A stretch of 64,000 bases of DNA from Woeseiaceae bacterium (GTDB lineage: Bacteria; Pseudomonadota; Gammaproteobacteria; Steroidobacterales; Woeseiaceae), in contig JANQGQ010000044.1 of NCBI GenBank assembly GCA_028277185.1, positions 1-64,000 of the forward strand, written 5' to 3'. Below are positions 32,292 to 39,532 of the stretch, piece after piece. A program made the position numbers and the translations under genes. Position 1 is the first letter of the stretch. Each line of letters opens with the position of its first letter. The notes under the pieces are model-generated. The model did no database searches and was not told where the DNA came from. It worked only from the letters and a program-made list of their open reading frames with translations.

Positions 32292-33934
32292 GGTTCGTCG
32301 GTGGCGGACGTAGCCGGCTTCACGCGGTCAATCCATGCCTCGTAAGCCGCCGCGAGCTCGGCGACGACCTCGGGGTTTTCGCCGGCGACGTCGACCGTTT
32401 CCGTCCGGTCGCTTGCCATGTCGTAGAGCTCCCATGCACCGTCCTCGGGACGCTGGCCGGGGGCCGCCCAGGACAGGAGCTTCCAGCGCTCCGTCCGCAC
32501 CGAACGGCCGCGCTGCCAGCGCTGAAACACGGGTCTGCCGCGCTCGATGAGCGCACCCGACCCGAAGTAGGGGCTGAGGTCCGCGCCTTCGAGCGGCGGC
32601 GGCGCGGCGCCGTCCGGCTGCTCGACGGGATAGGCGGCGCCGCTCACCGCGAGCAGCGTGGGGAAGACGTCGATCAGGTGCGAGTTGGCGTCGACGATTC
32701 GCCCCGGTGCGCGTACGGCGGCCGGCCAGTGAACGATCAGCGGCGAAGTCGATCCGCCTTCATGCGAGTGATTCTTGTAGTAGCGGAACGGCGTGTTCGA
32801 TACGTTCGCCCAGTCGGCACCGAGGCTCGCCCAGCGACCCACCGTGCCGATCGGGTGCTCCGCGCCGATGTCTTCGTCGCTGCCGTCTTCGCGCACGAGT
32901 TCGGCCGATGCACCGTTGTCCGACGTGAACAGGATCAGCGTGTTCTCGTATCGATCCAGGCGCTTCAGCGCGGCGACCAGGTGGCTCAGGTTCTGGTCGA
33001 GGCGATCGGTCATCGCAGCGTAGACGGCCATCGTGAGGCTTGCTTCGCGCTGCTGTTCCGGGGTCAGCGCGGACCAGTCCCGGAACGTCGGCGCCGATCG
33101 CGGGTAGCGGTCGTCGATGACGCCCAGCTCGCGCATCCGCGCATAGCGCGCCGCCGCGATGGGCTCGAAGCCCCCGGTATACGTCTGGGCGTACTTCCCG
33201 ATGTCTTCCGGCCACGCGTGCAGCGGGTCGTGCGGTGCCTGATAGGCGAGGTAGAGAAAGAACGGTTCGTTCGAGTCCGCCGCGTCCTCGACGAATTCGA
33301 TCGCGCGATCGGTGTAGAAGTCGGTGCTGTAGTAGTCGGGGTCGTCGGGCGTATAGCCCTGGACGCAGTCGCGGTCGAAACAGAACCAGCGGCCGTCTCT
33401 GGCCCGACCGCGCTTGCGCGCGGGCGGCGGCTCGCCCGGTCGGGCGGTAAGACCCGGGTTGAAGTGATTGGACGCTCCGTCGCGCAGTCCGACATAGCGG
33501 TCGAAACCCCGGTCTACCGGATTGTCCAGCGCATGATGCTTGCCCACCATGTACGTTCGGTAGCCGGCGGGTCCGAGCGCTTCGGCGATCGTCACGCCGG
33601 TGTCGATGCGCGAGAACGGGGACTCGTCCATGCCGACCTGCTCGGGATAGAGACCGGTCAACAGCGCTCCGCGGGACGGAAAGCACTTAGCCGTCGTGTG
33701 GAACTGCGTGAACCTGAGCCCCTGTTCGGCCAGTTCGTCGAGCTGCGGCGTCGCGATCTCGCCGCCGAATGCACCCAGGTCGGACCAGCCGAGGTCGTCC
33801 ACGAGTATCAGCACGATGTCGGGCGGGGCGGCGGCCGGCTGCTCCGCGGGTTCCGGCGAGTCGTTCGCCGGCTGGCCGCAGGCCGCCAGGGCAAATGCAC
33901 ACAGGAGCGGGGTCAGGCGAGTGAGTATATGCAT
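32288..33934 (-). CDS. Lipoprotein sulfatase (S1 family, arylsulfatase-like)
   Basis: A 548-residue protein with a lipobox LAAC at Cys19, so it is probably anchored to the envelope. The S1 sulfatase features are IVLILVDDLGWSDLG, the formylglycine motif KCFPSRGALLTGLYPEQVG with Cys84, and LFTSDNG. A long insertion with two cysteines (RWFCFDRDC) lies near residues 185-195. The frame continues far upstream, but the lipoprotein start ATG 33934 abuts the MocA-type oxidoreductase stop with one shared base, indicating coupled translation. With the second sulfatase it gives two desulfating steps for one substrate class. Confidence 0.92.
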   Translation of the reverse strand: MHILTRLTPLLCAFALAACGQPANDSPEPAEQPAAAPPDIVLILVDDLGWSDLGAFGGEIATPQLDELAEQGLRFTQFHTTAKCFPSRGALLTGLYPEQVGMDESPFSRIDTGVTIAEALGPAGYRTYMVGKHHALDNPVDRGFDRYVGLRDGASNHFNPGLTARPGEPPPARKRGRARDGRWFCFDRDCVQGYTPDDPDYYSTDFYTDRAIEFVEDAADSNEPFFLYLAYQAPHDPLHAWPEDIGKYAQTYTGGFEPIAAARYARMRELGVIDDRYPRSAPTFRDWSALTPEQQREASLTMAVYAAMTDRLDQNLSHLVAALKRLDRYENTLILFTSDNGASAELVREDGSDEDIGAEHPIGTVGRWASLGADWANVSNTPFRYYKNHSHEGGSTSPLIVHWPAAVRAPGRIVDANSHLIDVFPTLLAVSGAAYPVEQPDGAAPPPLEGADLSPYFGSGALIERGRPVFQRWQRGRSVRTERWKLLSWAAPGQRPEDGAWELYDMASDRTETVDVAGENPEVVAELAAAYEAWIDRVKPATSATDEP

Positions 33935-35319
33935 CAGGTCAGTTCCAGGTTTGTGAGGTCCGCAATCCGCACCGGCCGGCCCTCGTCGATACTGCGGCGT
34001 GCTGCAATGCCGACGAGTACGGACAGCGCTCCGTCGCGCAGGCCCGCCTGCTGATCGAGGTCCGGCCTGTCGCTCCGGCCGCGGAACAGGTAGTCGGCCA
34101 TCAGGCGGTCGCCGCCCCAGTGTCCCGCGCGCACGTACGGCAGGCGTTCGCGCTCGAACGGCGCGAAGTTTCGCTGCGTCACGATCTCGTGATACTCGAG
34201 CTCGGCATGACGATTGCCATGCTGATCCATTTCTTTGTCGTGGAGCGTCGCCTGGTCGTGCTGCACGGCCATCAGCGACGGCACGCCTTCCCAGGTTTCC
34301 ATGCGGCCGTCCGTGCCGTTGAAGCCCAGTCGAAAGCCTTCGTAGGGCGAATACGTAGTCAGTGAATAGCTCACCTGCACGCCGTTCGCGTAGCGGATCT
34401 GCACGGCCATCTTGTCGTAGACGTCGATGGCTTCTCGCCACAGACAGGCGTCGCGGATGTAGCCGTCGTGCGCTTCGTGCGAATGGTAGAGATCCATCAT
34501 GCGCTGATTGCCCCGCAGGTCCCAGAAGTAGGCGCAGTCGGCCGCGTGCTCGCAGTCCATGCAGCGCTTGCCGCGAAACGCGTTGTTGGCGCCGTAGTGT
34601 TCGAGGGAACCGTAGGCATGTACTTCGACGGGGTCGGCACCAATCCACCAGTTCAGGAGATCGAAATGATGCGCCGACTTGTGCACGAGCAGCGTTCCGC
34701 CGTACTCGCGAATCCCATGCCACCGGCGGAAGTACGAAGCGCCGTGATGCACGTTCAGGTACCAGTTGAAGTCGATCGACGTGAGCTTGCCGATTTCACG
34801 CGCGGCGAGCCGTTCCTTGAGCCGGGCGAAGATCTTGCCGTAACGATAGTTGAGCCCGACGAGCAGTCGCCCACGCGATTCCCGCGCTGCGTCGAGAACC
34901 GCCTGACACTGCCGCTCATCGGTGGTCATCGGTTTCTCGGTAATCACGTCGAGATGGCGTTCGAGACCTTTGACGATCAACGTGTGGTGCGTCGAGTCGG
35001 TCGTCGTGACGACGAGCGTATCGATGCCGACGGTATCGAGCATCTCGTCGACGTCGGTGAACGTCGGGCAGTTCACGCCGATGCTGCGTCTGGAGTAGGC
35101 GAGGCGGCCGGGATTCGTATCGCACAGCGCGACGAACTCGACGACGTCGGCGTACTCTCGGTTCAGAAACTCCCCCCAGAACGATACGCCGCGAATGCCC
35201 GTGCCGACGATAGCCACCCGTAGCCGGCCTCCCTCGGCGGCGAGGCCCGGGTGGCCGGCCAGCAAAAGGCCTGCTGCCGTTCCCGCGACGAAGTCGCGTC
35301 TCGTTACATTCGATTTCAT
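33934..35319 (-). CDS. Tat-exported Gfo/Idh/MocA-family oxidoreductase
   Basis: A 461-residue protein with a twin-arginine signal (TRRDFVAGTAAGLLLAG). It has a Rossmann fold beginning RVAIVGTGIRG and the family motif TEKPMTTDE. The C-terminal substrate domain holds an unusual cysteine cluster, C-x2-C-x5-C in RCMDCEHAADC near residue 255. NAD(P)-dependent glycoside or polyol oxidation is expected, probably with tightly bound cofactor because it works outside the cytoplasm, as in glucose-fructose oxidoreductase. A GGGGAGG ribosome site precedes ATG 35319. Being next to a 3-keto-disaccharide-hydrolase-like gene, it may make or use 3-keto sugars. Confidence 0.9.
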   Translation of the reverse strand: MKSNVTRRDFVAGTAAGLLLAGHPGLAAEGGRLRVAIVGTGIRGVSFWGEFLNREYADVVEFVALCDTNPGRLAYSRRSIGVNCPTFTDVDEMLDTVGIDTLVVTTTDSTHHTLIVKGLERHLDVITEKPMTTDERQCQAVLDAARESRGRLLVGLNYRYGKIFARLKERLAAREIGKLTSIDFNWYLNVHHGASYFRRWHGIREYGGTLLVHKSAHHFDLLNWWIGADPVEVHAYGSLEHYGANNAFRGKRCMDCEHAADCAYFWDLRGNQRMMDLYHSHEAHDGYIRDACLWREAIDVYDKMAVQIRYANGVQVSYSLTTYSPYEGFRLGFNGTDGRMETWEGVPSLMAVQHDQATLHDKEMDQHGNRHAELEYHEIVTQRNFAPFERERLPYVRAGHWGGDRLMADYLFRGRSDRPDLDQQAGLRDGALSVLVGIAARRSIDEGRPVRIADLTNLELT

Positions 35320-35357
35320 AAGCGTTTCCTCCCCGGCGGTGCCCGGTCGACCGGCCA

Positions 35358-36872
35358 TCACCTCGTCACGAGCCTCCCGAATAGTTCGTCGAGTTTCGCC
35401 CGACGGTCCTCGATGAATGCGTTCTCTTCGTCTATCCACGTTCGAAACCGGGCGTTGGCTTCAACCGCCTCGCCCAGCATGCGCCGGACTTCAGCGGGTT
35501 GCGGGCCGCCGATACCTTTGCGGTCCGAGACGATAGCGCCGGCGTCGAGTGCCGCCGCGAATTGAGCCGCATCGAGCGGCAGTTCCGCGCCTCCGAGTGT
35601 GGCGGCGTAAACCGAGGCCGCCTGCTGCCTGCCGATCTCGACAGGGCGCAGGCCTCGCTCCCGCCCGAAGCTCGTTAGTGCGGACGCGAACCGGTAGCCG
35701 TCGCGAAACGGTACCCCCGCTTCGCGATACAGCGCATCGGCGAGCTCGGTCATCGTCGAGTAGTCGGCGTCGACGCGCTCGCGCAACGCATCGACCCTGA
35801 ACTCGAGCGAACGAAGCACGAGCGCAAGCTGCTCATACATCGCGTTCGCATCCAGCGCCAGGTCGTGCACGACGTTGAACAGATACTTTCGCGAGTCCCT
35901 GACCTCGTGCAGCGGCGTGTTGTGCACGTAGATCGTGGCCTTGTGCGCGTCGCCGACGACTTCGCTGGCCAGCACCCTGAGCATCTCCACGATGCTCGGA
36001 TTGCGCTTCTGCGGCATGATGCTGCTGCGTCCCGCGACGGATTCGGCGACGACGATCGCCGGCGCCGGGTCGTCGTACTGAAAGAGCAGGTCCTGTGCAA
36101 GCCGCCCGACGCCGATCGCCGACAGCGACAGCGCCGCCGCGATCTCGGTCTTACTGTCGGCGGTCGACACGACGATCGCGTCGTAGGAGTTGTCGACGAG
36201 GCCTTCGAAACCCAGAAGATGAGCCAGCCGCTGCCGGTCCAGTGCGAACCCGGAGGTCGTGATCGCGGCGGCACCGAGCGGACTGCGATTGAGCCGCGCG
36301 TAGGTCTGCTGCAGGCGCTCCGCGTCCCGTGCCAGCGCGCTGTCGAACGCCAGCAGGAAGTGTGCAAGCGTGGTCGGCTGCGCCTGCACGGCGTGCGTGA
36401 AGCCTGGCATCACGGTATCGACGTGCCGGCTGGCGATGTCGTGCACGGCAGCGCGCGCGCCGTTCAGCGCCGCGGCGACCCGCAGGACGTCGTCGCGCAG
36501 CGCCATCCGGTTCATCGCCGCACCGAGGTCGTTGCGGCTGCGGCCGAGATGCAGGTTCGACGCCTCCGCGCCGATTCGCCGGACCAGCGCGGTTTCCAGC
36601 GCGAGATAGTCGGGATTCCGTTCGGCGCCGGATACCGTCTCCGCGCGGGCGTGGTCCAGGAGCGACGTCGCGATGCGCTCTGCTAGCGCGCCGTCCACGA
36701 GCCGCCGTTCGACGAGCATGACGATTTGTGCCTTGTTGGCGTCGATGAGATGATCGAACATATCGCGGGGCTTGCCGGCAACGTCGGCGTACGCCACGGA
36801 AATCGCAAAAGGCGCGACGAACAGCGTCAGGCAGAATGGGGAAGGCAATCGTGAGAAACGGCGTTGTGGCAT
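35358..36872 (-). CDS. Argininosuccinate-lyase-like C-N lyase with a predicted signal peptide
   Basis: The 504-residue protein belongs to the fumarase/aspartase superfamily, argininosuccinate lyase branch. It shows HLGRSRND, QPTTLAHFLLAF and the flexible-loop signature SSIMPQKRNP, so the catalytic His and Ser regions are intact. Unlike metabolic ArgH it starts with a basic stretch and a hydrophobic core ending VAYAD, predicting periplasmic export. An internal Met near residue 38 could give a cytoplasmic form. A possible role is cleavage of an aminodicarboxylate such as an EDDS-like compound, or an unusual uronate/amino conjugate. It is first in the operon with the MocA and sulfatase genes (38-bp gap), and its start overlaps the divergent 3-keto hydrolase gene. 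Confidence 0.75.
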   Translation of the reverse strand: MPQRRFSRLPSPFCLTLFVAPFAISVAYADVAGKPRDMFDHLIDANKAQIVMLVERRLVDGALAERIATSLLDHARAETVSGAERNPDYLALETALVRRIGAEASNLHLGRSRNDLGAAMNRMALRDDVLRVAAALNGARAAVHDIASRHVDTVMPGFTHAVQAQPTTLAHFLLAFDSALARDAERLQQTYARLNRSPLGAAAITTSGFALDRQRLAHLLGFEGLVDNSYDAIVVSTADSKTEIAAALSLSAIGVGRLAQDLLFQYDDPAPAIVVAESVAGRSSIMPQKRNPSIVEMLRVLASEVVGDAHKATIYVHNTPLHEVRDSRKYLFNVVHDLALDANAMYEQLALVLRSLEFRVDALRERVDADYSTMTELADALYREAGVPFRDGYRFASALTSFGRERGLRPVEIGRQQAASVYAATLGGAELPLDAAQFAAALDAGAIVSDRKGIGGPQPAEVRRMLGEAVEANARFRTWIDEENAFIEDRRAKLDELFGRLVTR

Positions 36873-37405
36873 CAGTCTCGGTCCTTGTTGCATCGGGTGC
36901 GCTCGCGAGTGCCCCCAAGCCGGATCTGTCGCGCTGGGAGCGCGTCGGCGAGGACGTCTGGACCGTCACGGACGACGGCGTCGCGGCGGGACCGGAAGAG
37001 GCGGCCGGGTTTCTCGTCTCGCCGGCGGTTTACGACGACTTCGTCATGATTCTCGAGTACTGGATCGAGGACGACACGAACAGCGGGATCTACGTCCGCT
37101 GTGCCAGCGATAGCGAAATCAACCCGGATACCTGCTACGAAATCAACATCTGGGACAATCATCCGAATCAGGCCTCGCGTACCGGAAGCATCGTTACGCT
37201 CCTCGAACCGGCCGCGAAGATCGACGGTCTCGAGCGCTGGGTGCAGGTCGAGATCCGCGCGACCGGGAACCGAATCGAGGCGCGCTTCGACGACGAGGTG
37301 ACGGCCGTGCTGACGAACGACAGGTCGACAAGCGGCAACATCGCGCTGCAGTATGCGGGCAAAGGCGTCCTGAAATTCCGCAGCGTCTACATCCAGCCTC
37401 AATAA
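36851..37405 (+). CDS. 3-keto-disaccharide hydrolase-like (DUF1080) exported protein
   Basis: About 184 residues: a signal peptide (cleavage near ALASA) and a concanavalin-like beta-sandwich with the DUF1080 elements NSGIYVRC, CYEINIWDNHPNQ and GNIALQYAGKGVLKFRSVYI. DUF1080 includes 3-keto-glycoside hydrolases acting after sugar 3-oxidation. The start is taken as GTG 36851 after GGGGAAGG. It lies 22 bp inside the divergent lyase gene, so the two 5' ends overlap on opposite strands. An ATG at 36836 is possible but has no ribosome site. Proximity to the Tat-exported MocA oxidoreductase suggests a periplasmic 3-keto sugar route. Confidence 0.8.
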   Translation: MRNGVVASVSVLVASGALASAPKPDLSRWERVGEDVWTVTDDGVAAGPEEAAGFLVSPAVYDDFVMILEYWIEDDTNSGIYVRCASDSEINPDTCYEINIWDNHPNQASRTGSIVTLLEPAAKIDGLERWVQVEIRATGNRIEARFDDEVTAVLTNDRSTSGNIALQYAGKGVLKFRSVYIQPQ

Positions 37406-37432
37406 CGAAAGCGCTCATCGACAGGTCCTGAC

Positions 37433-37855
37433 ATGCTCACGATTCAACGTCTCGACGCCGCGGATGCACGGCAGCTCATCGCCGGCGCCGCCGCGAAGGC
37501 CGCCGCGATCGGCGTACCCATGTGCATCGCAGTCGTCGACGAGTCCGGTCACCTGATCGCCTTCGAGCGCATGGACGGCGGCAAGGTCACGAGCGTTACG
37601 ATTGCACAGGACAAGGCGTTTACGGCGGCGGCGGCGCGCAAGGCCACGCACGAATACAACGCCGTCAACGTACCCGGGCAGCTTGCCTTCGGCATCCATA
37701 CCGAAGTCGGGGGGCGGCTCAGCTCGGTCGGCGGCGGGCTGCCGGTCGTTCGTGACGGCGCCGTCGTCGGCGGGATCGGAATCAGTTCCGGAACACCGGA
37801 ACAGGACATGGCCTGCGCCCAGGCAGGCATCGACGCGTGGCTGGCGGCTGACTGA
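37433..37855 (+). CDS. glcG: GlcG/HbpS-family protein
   Basis: A 140-residue protein with the DUF336 (GlcG/HbpS) fold: VPMCIAVVDESGHLIAFERMDG, then a GGLPVVRDGAVVGGIGISSGTPEQDMACAQAG C terminus typical of the family. GlcG accompanies glycolate oxidase genes in E. coli and homologues bind haem or cobalamin, but its biochemical role is not settled. Here it sits 28 bp after the DUF1080 gene and a few kb from glcDEF, glcB and glycerate kinase, so a glycolate link is reasonable. Confidence 0.88.
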   Translation: MLTIQRLDAADARQLIAGAAAKAAAIGVPMCIAVVDESGHLIAFERMDGGKVTSVTIAQDKAFTAAAARKATHEYNAVNVPGQLAFGIHTEVGGRLSSVGGGLPVVRDGAVVGGIGISSGTPEQDMACAQAGIDAWLAAD

Positions 37856-37869
37856 GCGTTCGGCTGCCC

Positions 37870-38202
37870 TTAGTCCACGTCCGGGTACATGCTGTCCTCC
37901 TGGAGGATGCGCAGGTTGTTCTGAACCTGGCGCACGCCGGGCATGCTTGCGGCGATTCGTTCGGCCTCTTCCCAGCCTTCGTAATCCCGCACCGAGCCGT
38001 TCAACGTCACGCGGCCCGGTTCGCAGCGCGGATAGATCAGGAACGATCGCACCGCGGGGTCCCGAAACAGCTTGCGTTCCAACTCGTCGCACATCTCGCG
38101 CAGCGCAATCGTTTCCGGAGACGGCGTGGTCTGATTGGCGCAGCCTGCCGTGAACAGGCTGCCGAGGAGAGCGAGATGCAGGGTCTTCTTGCCGATACTC
38201 AT
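37870..38202 (-). CDS. BON-domain lipoprotein
   Basis: A 110-residue protein with a lipobox (FTAGC) and one BON-type domain (about 45-100: LFRDPAVRSFLIYPRCEPGRVTLNGSVRDYEGWEEAERIAASMPGVRQVQNNL). BON domains bind phospholipid or envelope partners. A GGAGG ribosome site precedes ATG 38202. It follows the glycerate kinase gene by 48 bp and may be its own transcript. Two cysteines in the BON region are unusual. Confidence 0.85.
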   Translation of the reverse strand: MSIGKKTLHLALLGSLFTAGCANQTTPSPETIALREMCDELERKLFRDPAVRSFLIYPRCEPGRVTLNGSVRDYEGWEEAERIAASMPGVRQVQNNLRILQEDSMYPDVD

Positions 38203-38250
38203 AGGCGGCCTCCGCTTCGGAGTCTGGAAGACGAACGGTCAGCTTAGCAC

Positions 38251-39525
38251 TCAATTGATCAGGATCATCCGAAAGTCGTTGACGTTGGTCCGCGTGGGAC
38301 CGGTAACGACCTCGTCACCGATGGTTTCGAAGAAGCTTCCCGAGTCGTGCGCCGACAGGTAGTTCTGCGCGTCGAGGCCGCGTTCCGCGGCGCGGGCGAC
38401 GGTGCCGCCGTCGACGATCGCACCGGCGACGGGGCCATGCGTGCCCGACTGCCCGTCGATGCCGTCGGTGTCGGCGACGAGCGCTGCGACGCGCTCCACC
38501 GGCGCGAGACCGATTGCCAGAGCCAGCGCAAACTCACGATTCGGCCCGCCGTAGCCGCTCTGTCCTCCGCGTTGGAACGTAACCGTCACCTCGCCGCCTG
38601 ACAGAAGCGCCAGCTTACGGTCGCCGTTGCCGGCGCACAGCTGTGCCATGCGGGCGGCTTCGATGCCGGCTTCTCCCTGAATGTCGTCGCCGAGAATCTC
38701 GATCCGGTAGCCGCGATTTTGCGCAAGCGTCGCCGCGGCCTGCAGTGCGTCGATGGGGCGGGCGACGATGCGATAGTCGAGGTTCTCCCATGGACCGTCC
38801 AGCGGCGCCGGTGCGGCGGCCAGCCGCCGGCGGACCGCTTCCGGCGGGTCGATGCCATAGCGCGCCAGCACGCTCCGGACGTCCTCGGGCAGTATGCGGG
38901 ACGGCACTGTCGGTGCCGAGCCGATGACGGCGGGATCGTCACCGACAACGTCGGATATGGCAAGCGTCGTGACGGGTGCGGGCCAGCAGGCTTTGGCCAG
39001 ACGGCCGCCCTTGATGGCGGACAGAAACTTTCTGACCGCGTTCAGGTCGTCGATCGGCGCGCCCGCGGCGAACAGCGCTTCAGTCACGCGGCGCTTGTCG
39101 TCCAGCGTAATGCCGTCGACCGGTGCGGCAAGCAAAGCCGACGCGCCGCCCGACAGGAGCACGACGACACGGTCGCCGGCCGTAGCTCCCGCGGCAAGCG
39201 CGAGCATCCGGTGTGCCGCATCGACGCTGCGCTCGTCGGGTAACGGATGGGCCGCCCGGCGCAGCTCGACGAACTCGAGCGCCGCGGGCTCGCCGTCAGG
39301 CACGGCAATGAGTCCCGCGACCGCGGCTTCCGGGAACCGTTCCCGGTAGTGCGTCTCGGCGATTTCCGCCATGCGCGCCGTCGCTTTGCCGGCGCCGAGT
39401 ATCAGCAGGCGGCCGTCGGCCGGCGGATCGGGAAGCAGGCCGCGCATCGACTCGTCCGCCTGGCAGCGGACCACGGCGGCCGCGAAGGCGTCTTCCAGAA
39501 CCCGGCGTTGCGACGTGTCGTCCAT
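38251..39525 (-). CDS. Glycerate 2-kinase (MOFRL family)
   Basis: The 424-residue protein matches the GckA/TtuD-type glycerate kinase with the N-terminal DUF4147 region (LLILGAGKATARMAE) and C-terminal MOFRL domain (GPNREFALALAIGL with VADTDGIDG). It phosphorylates D-glycerate to 2-phosphoglycerate in the cytoplasm. LLSGGASALL and SAIKGGRLA are nucleotide- or substrate-site blocks. It starts 7 nt after the malate synthase stop, giving one operon. It would receive glycerate made by the tartronate semialdehyde reductase encoded at 55533. Confidence 0.9.
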   Translation of the reverse strand: MDDTSQRRVLEDAFAAAVVRCQADESMRGLLPDPPADGRLLILGAGKATARMAEIAETHYRERFPEAAVAGLIAVPDGEPAALEFVELRRAAHPLPDERSVDAAHRMLALAAGATAGDRVVVLLSGGASALLAAPVDGITLDDKRRVTEALFAAGAPIDDLNAVRKFLSAIKGGRLAKACWPAPVTTLAISDVVGDDPAVIGSAPTVPSRILPEDVRSVLARYGIDPPEAVRRRLAAAPAPLDGPWENLDYRIVARPIDALQAAATLAQNRGYRIEILGDDIQGEAGIEAARMAQLCAGNGDRKLALLSGGEVTVTFQRGGQSGYGGPNREFALALAIGLAPVERVAALVADTDGIDGQSGTHGPVAGAIVDGGTVARAAERGLDAQNYLSAHDSGSFFETIGDEVVTGPTRTNVNDFRMILIN

Positions 39526-39532
39526 TGGCGCG

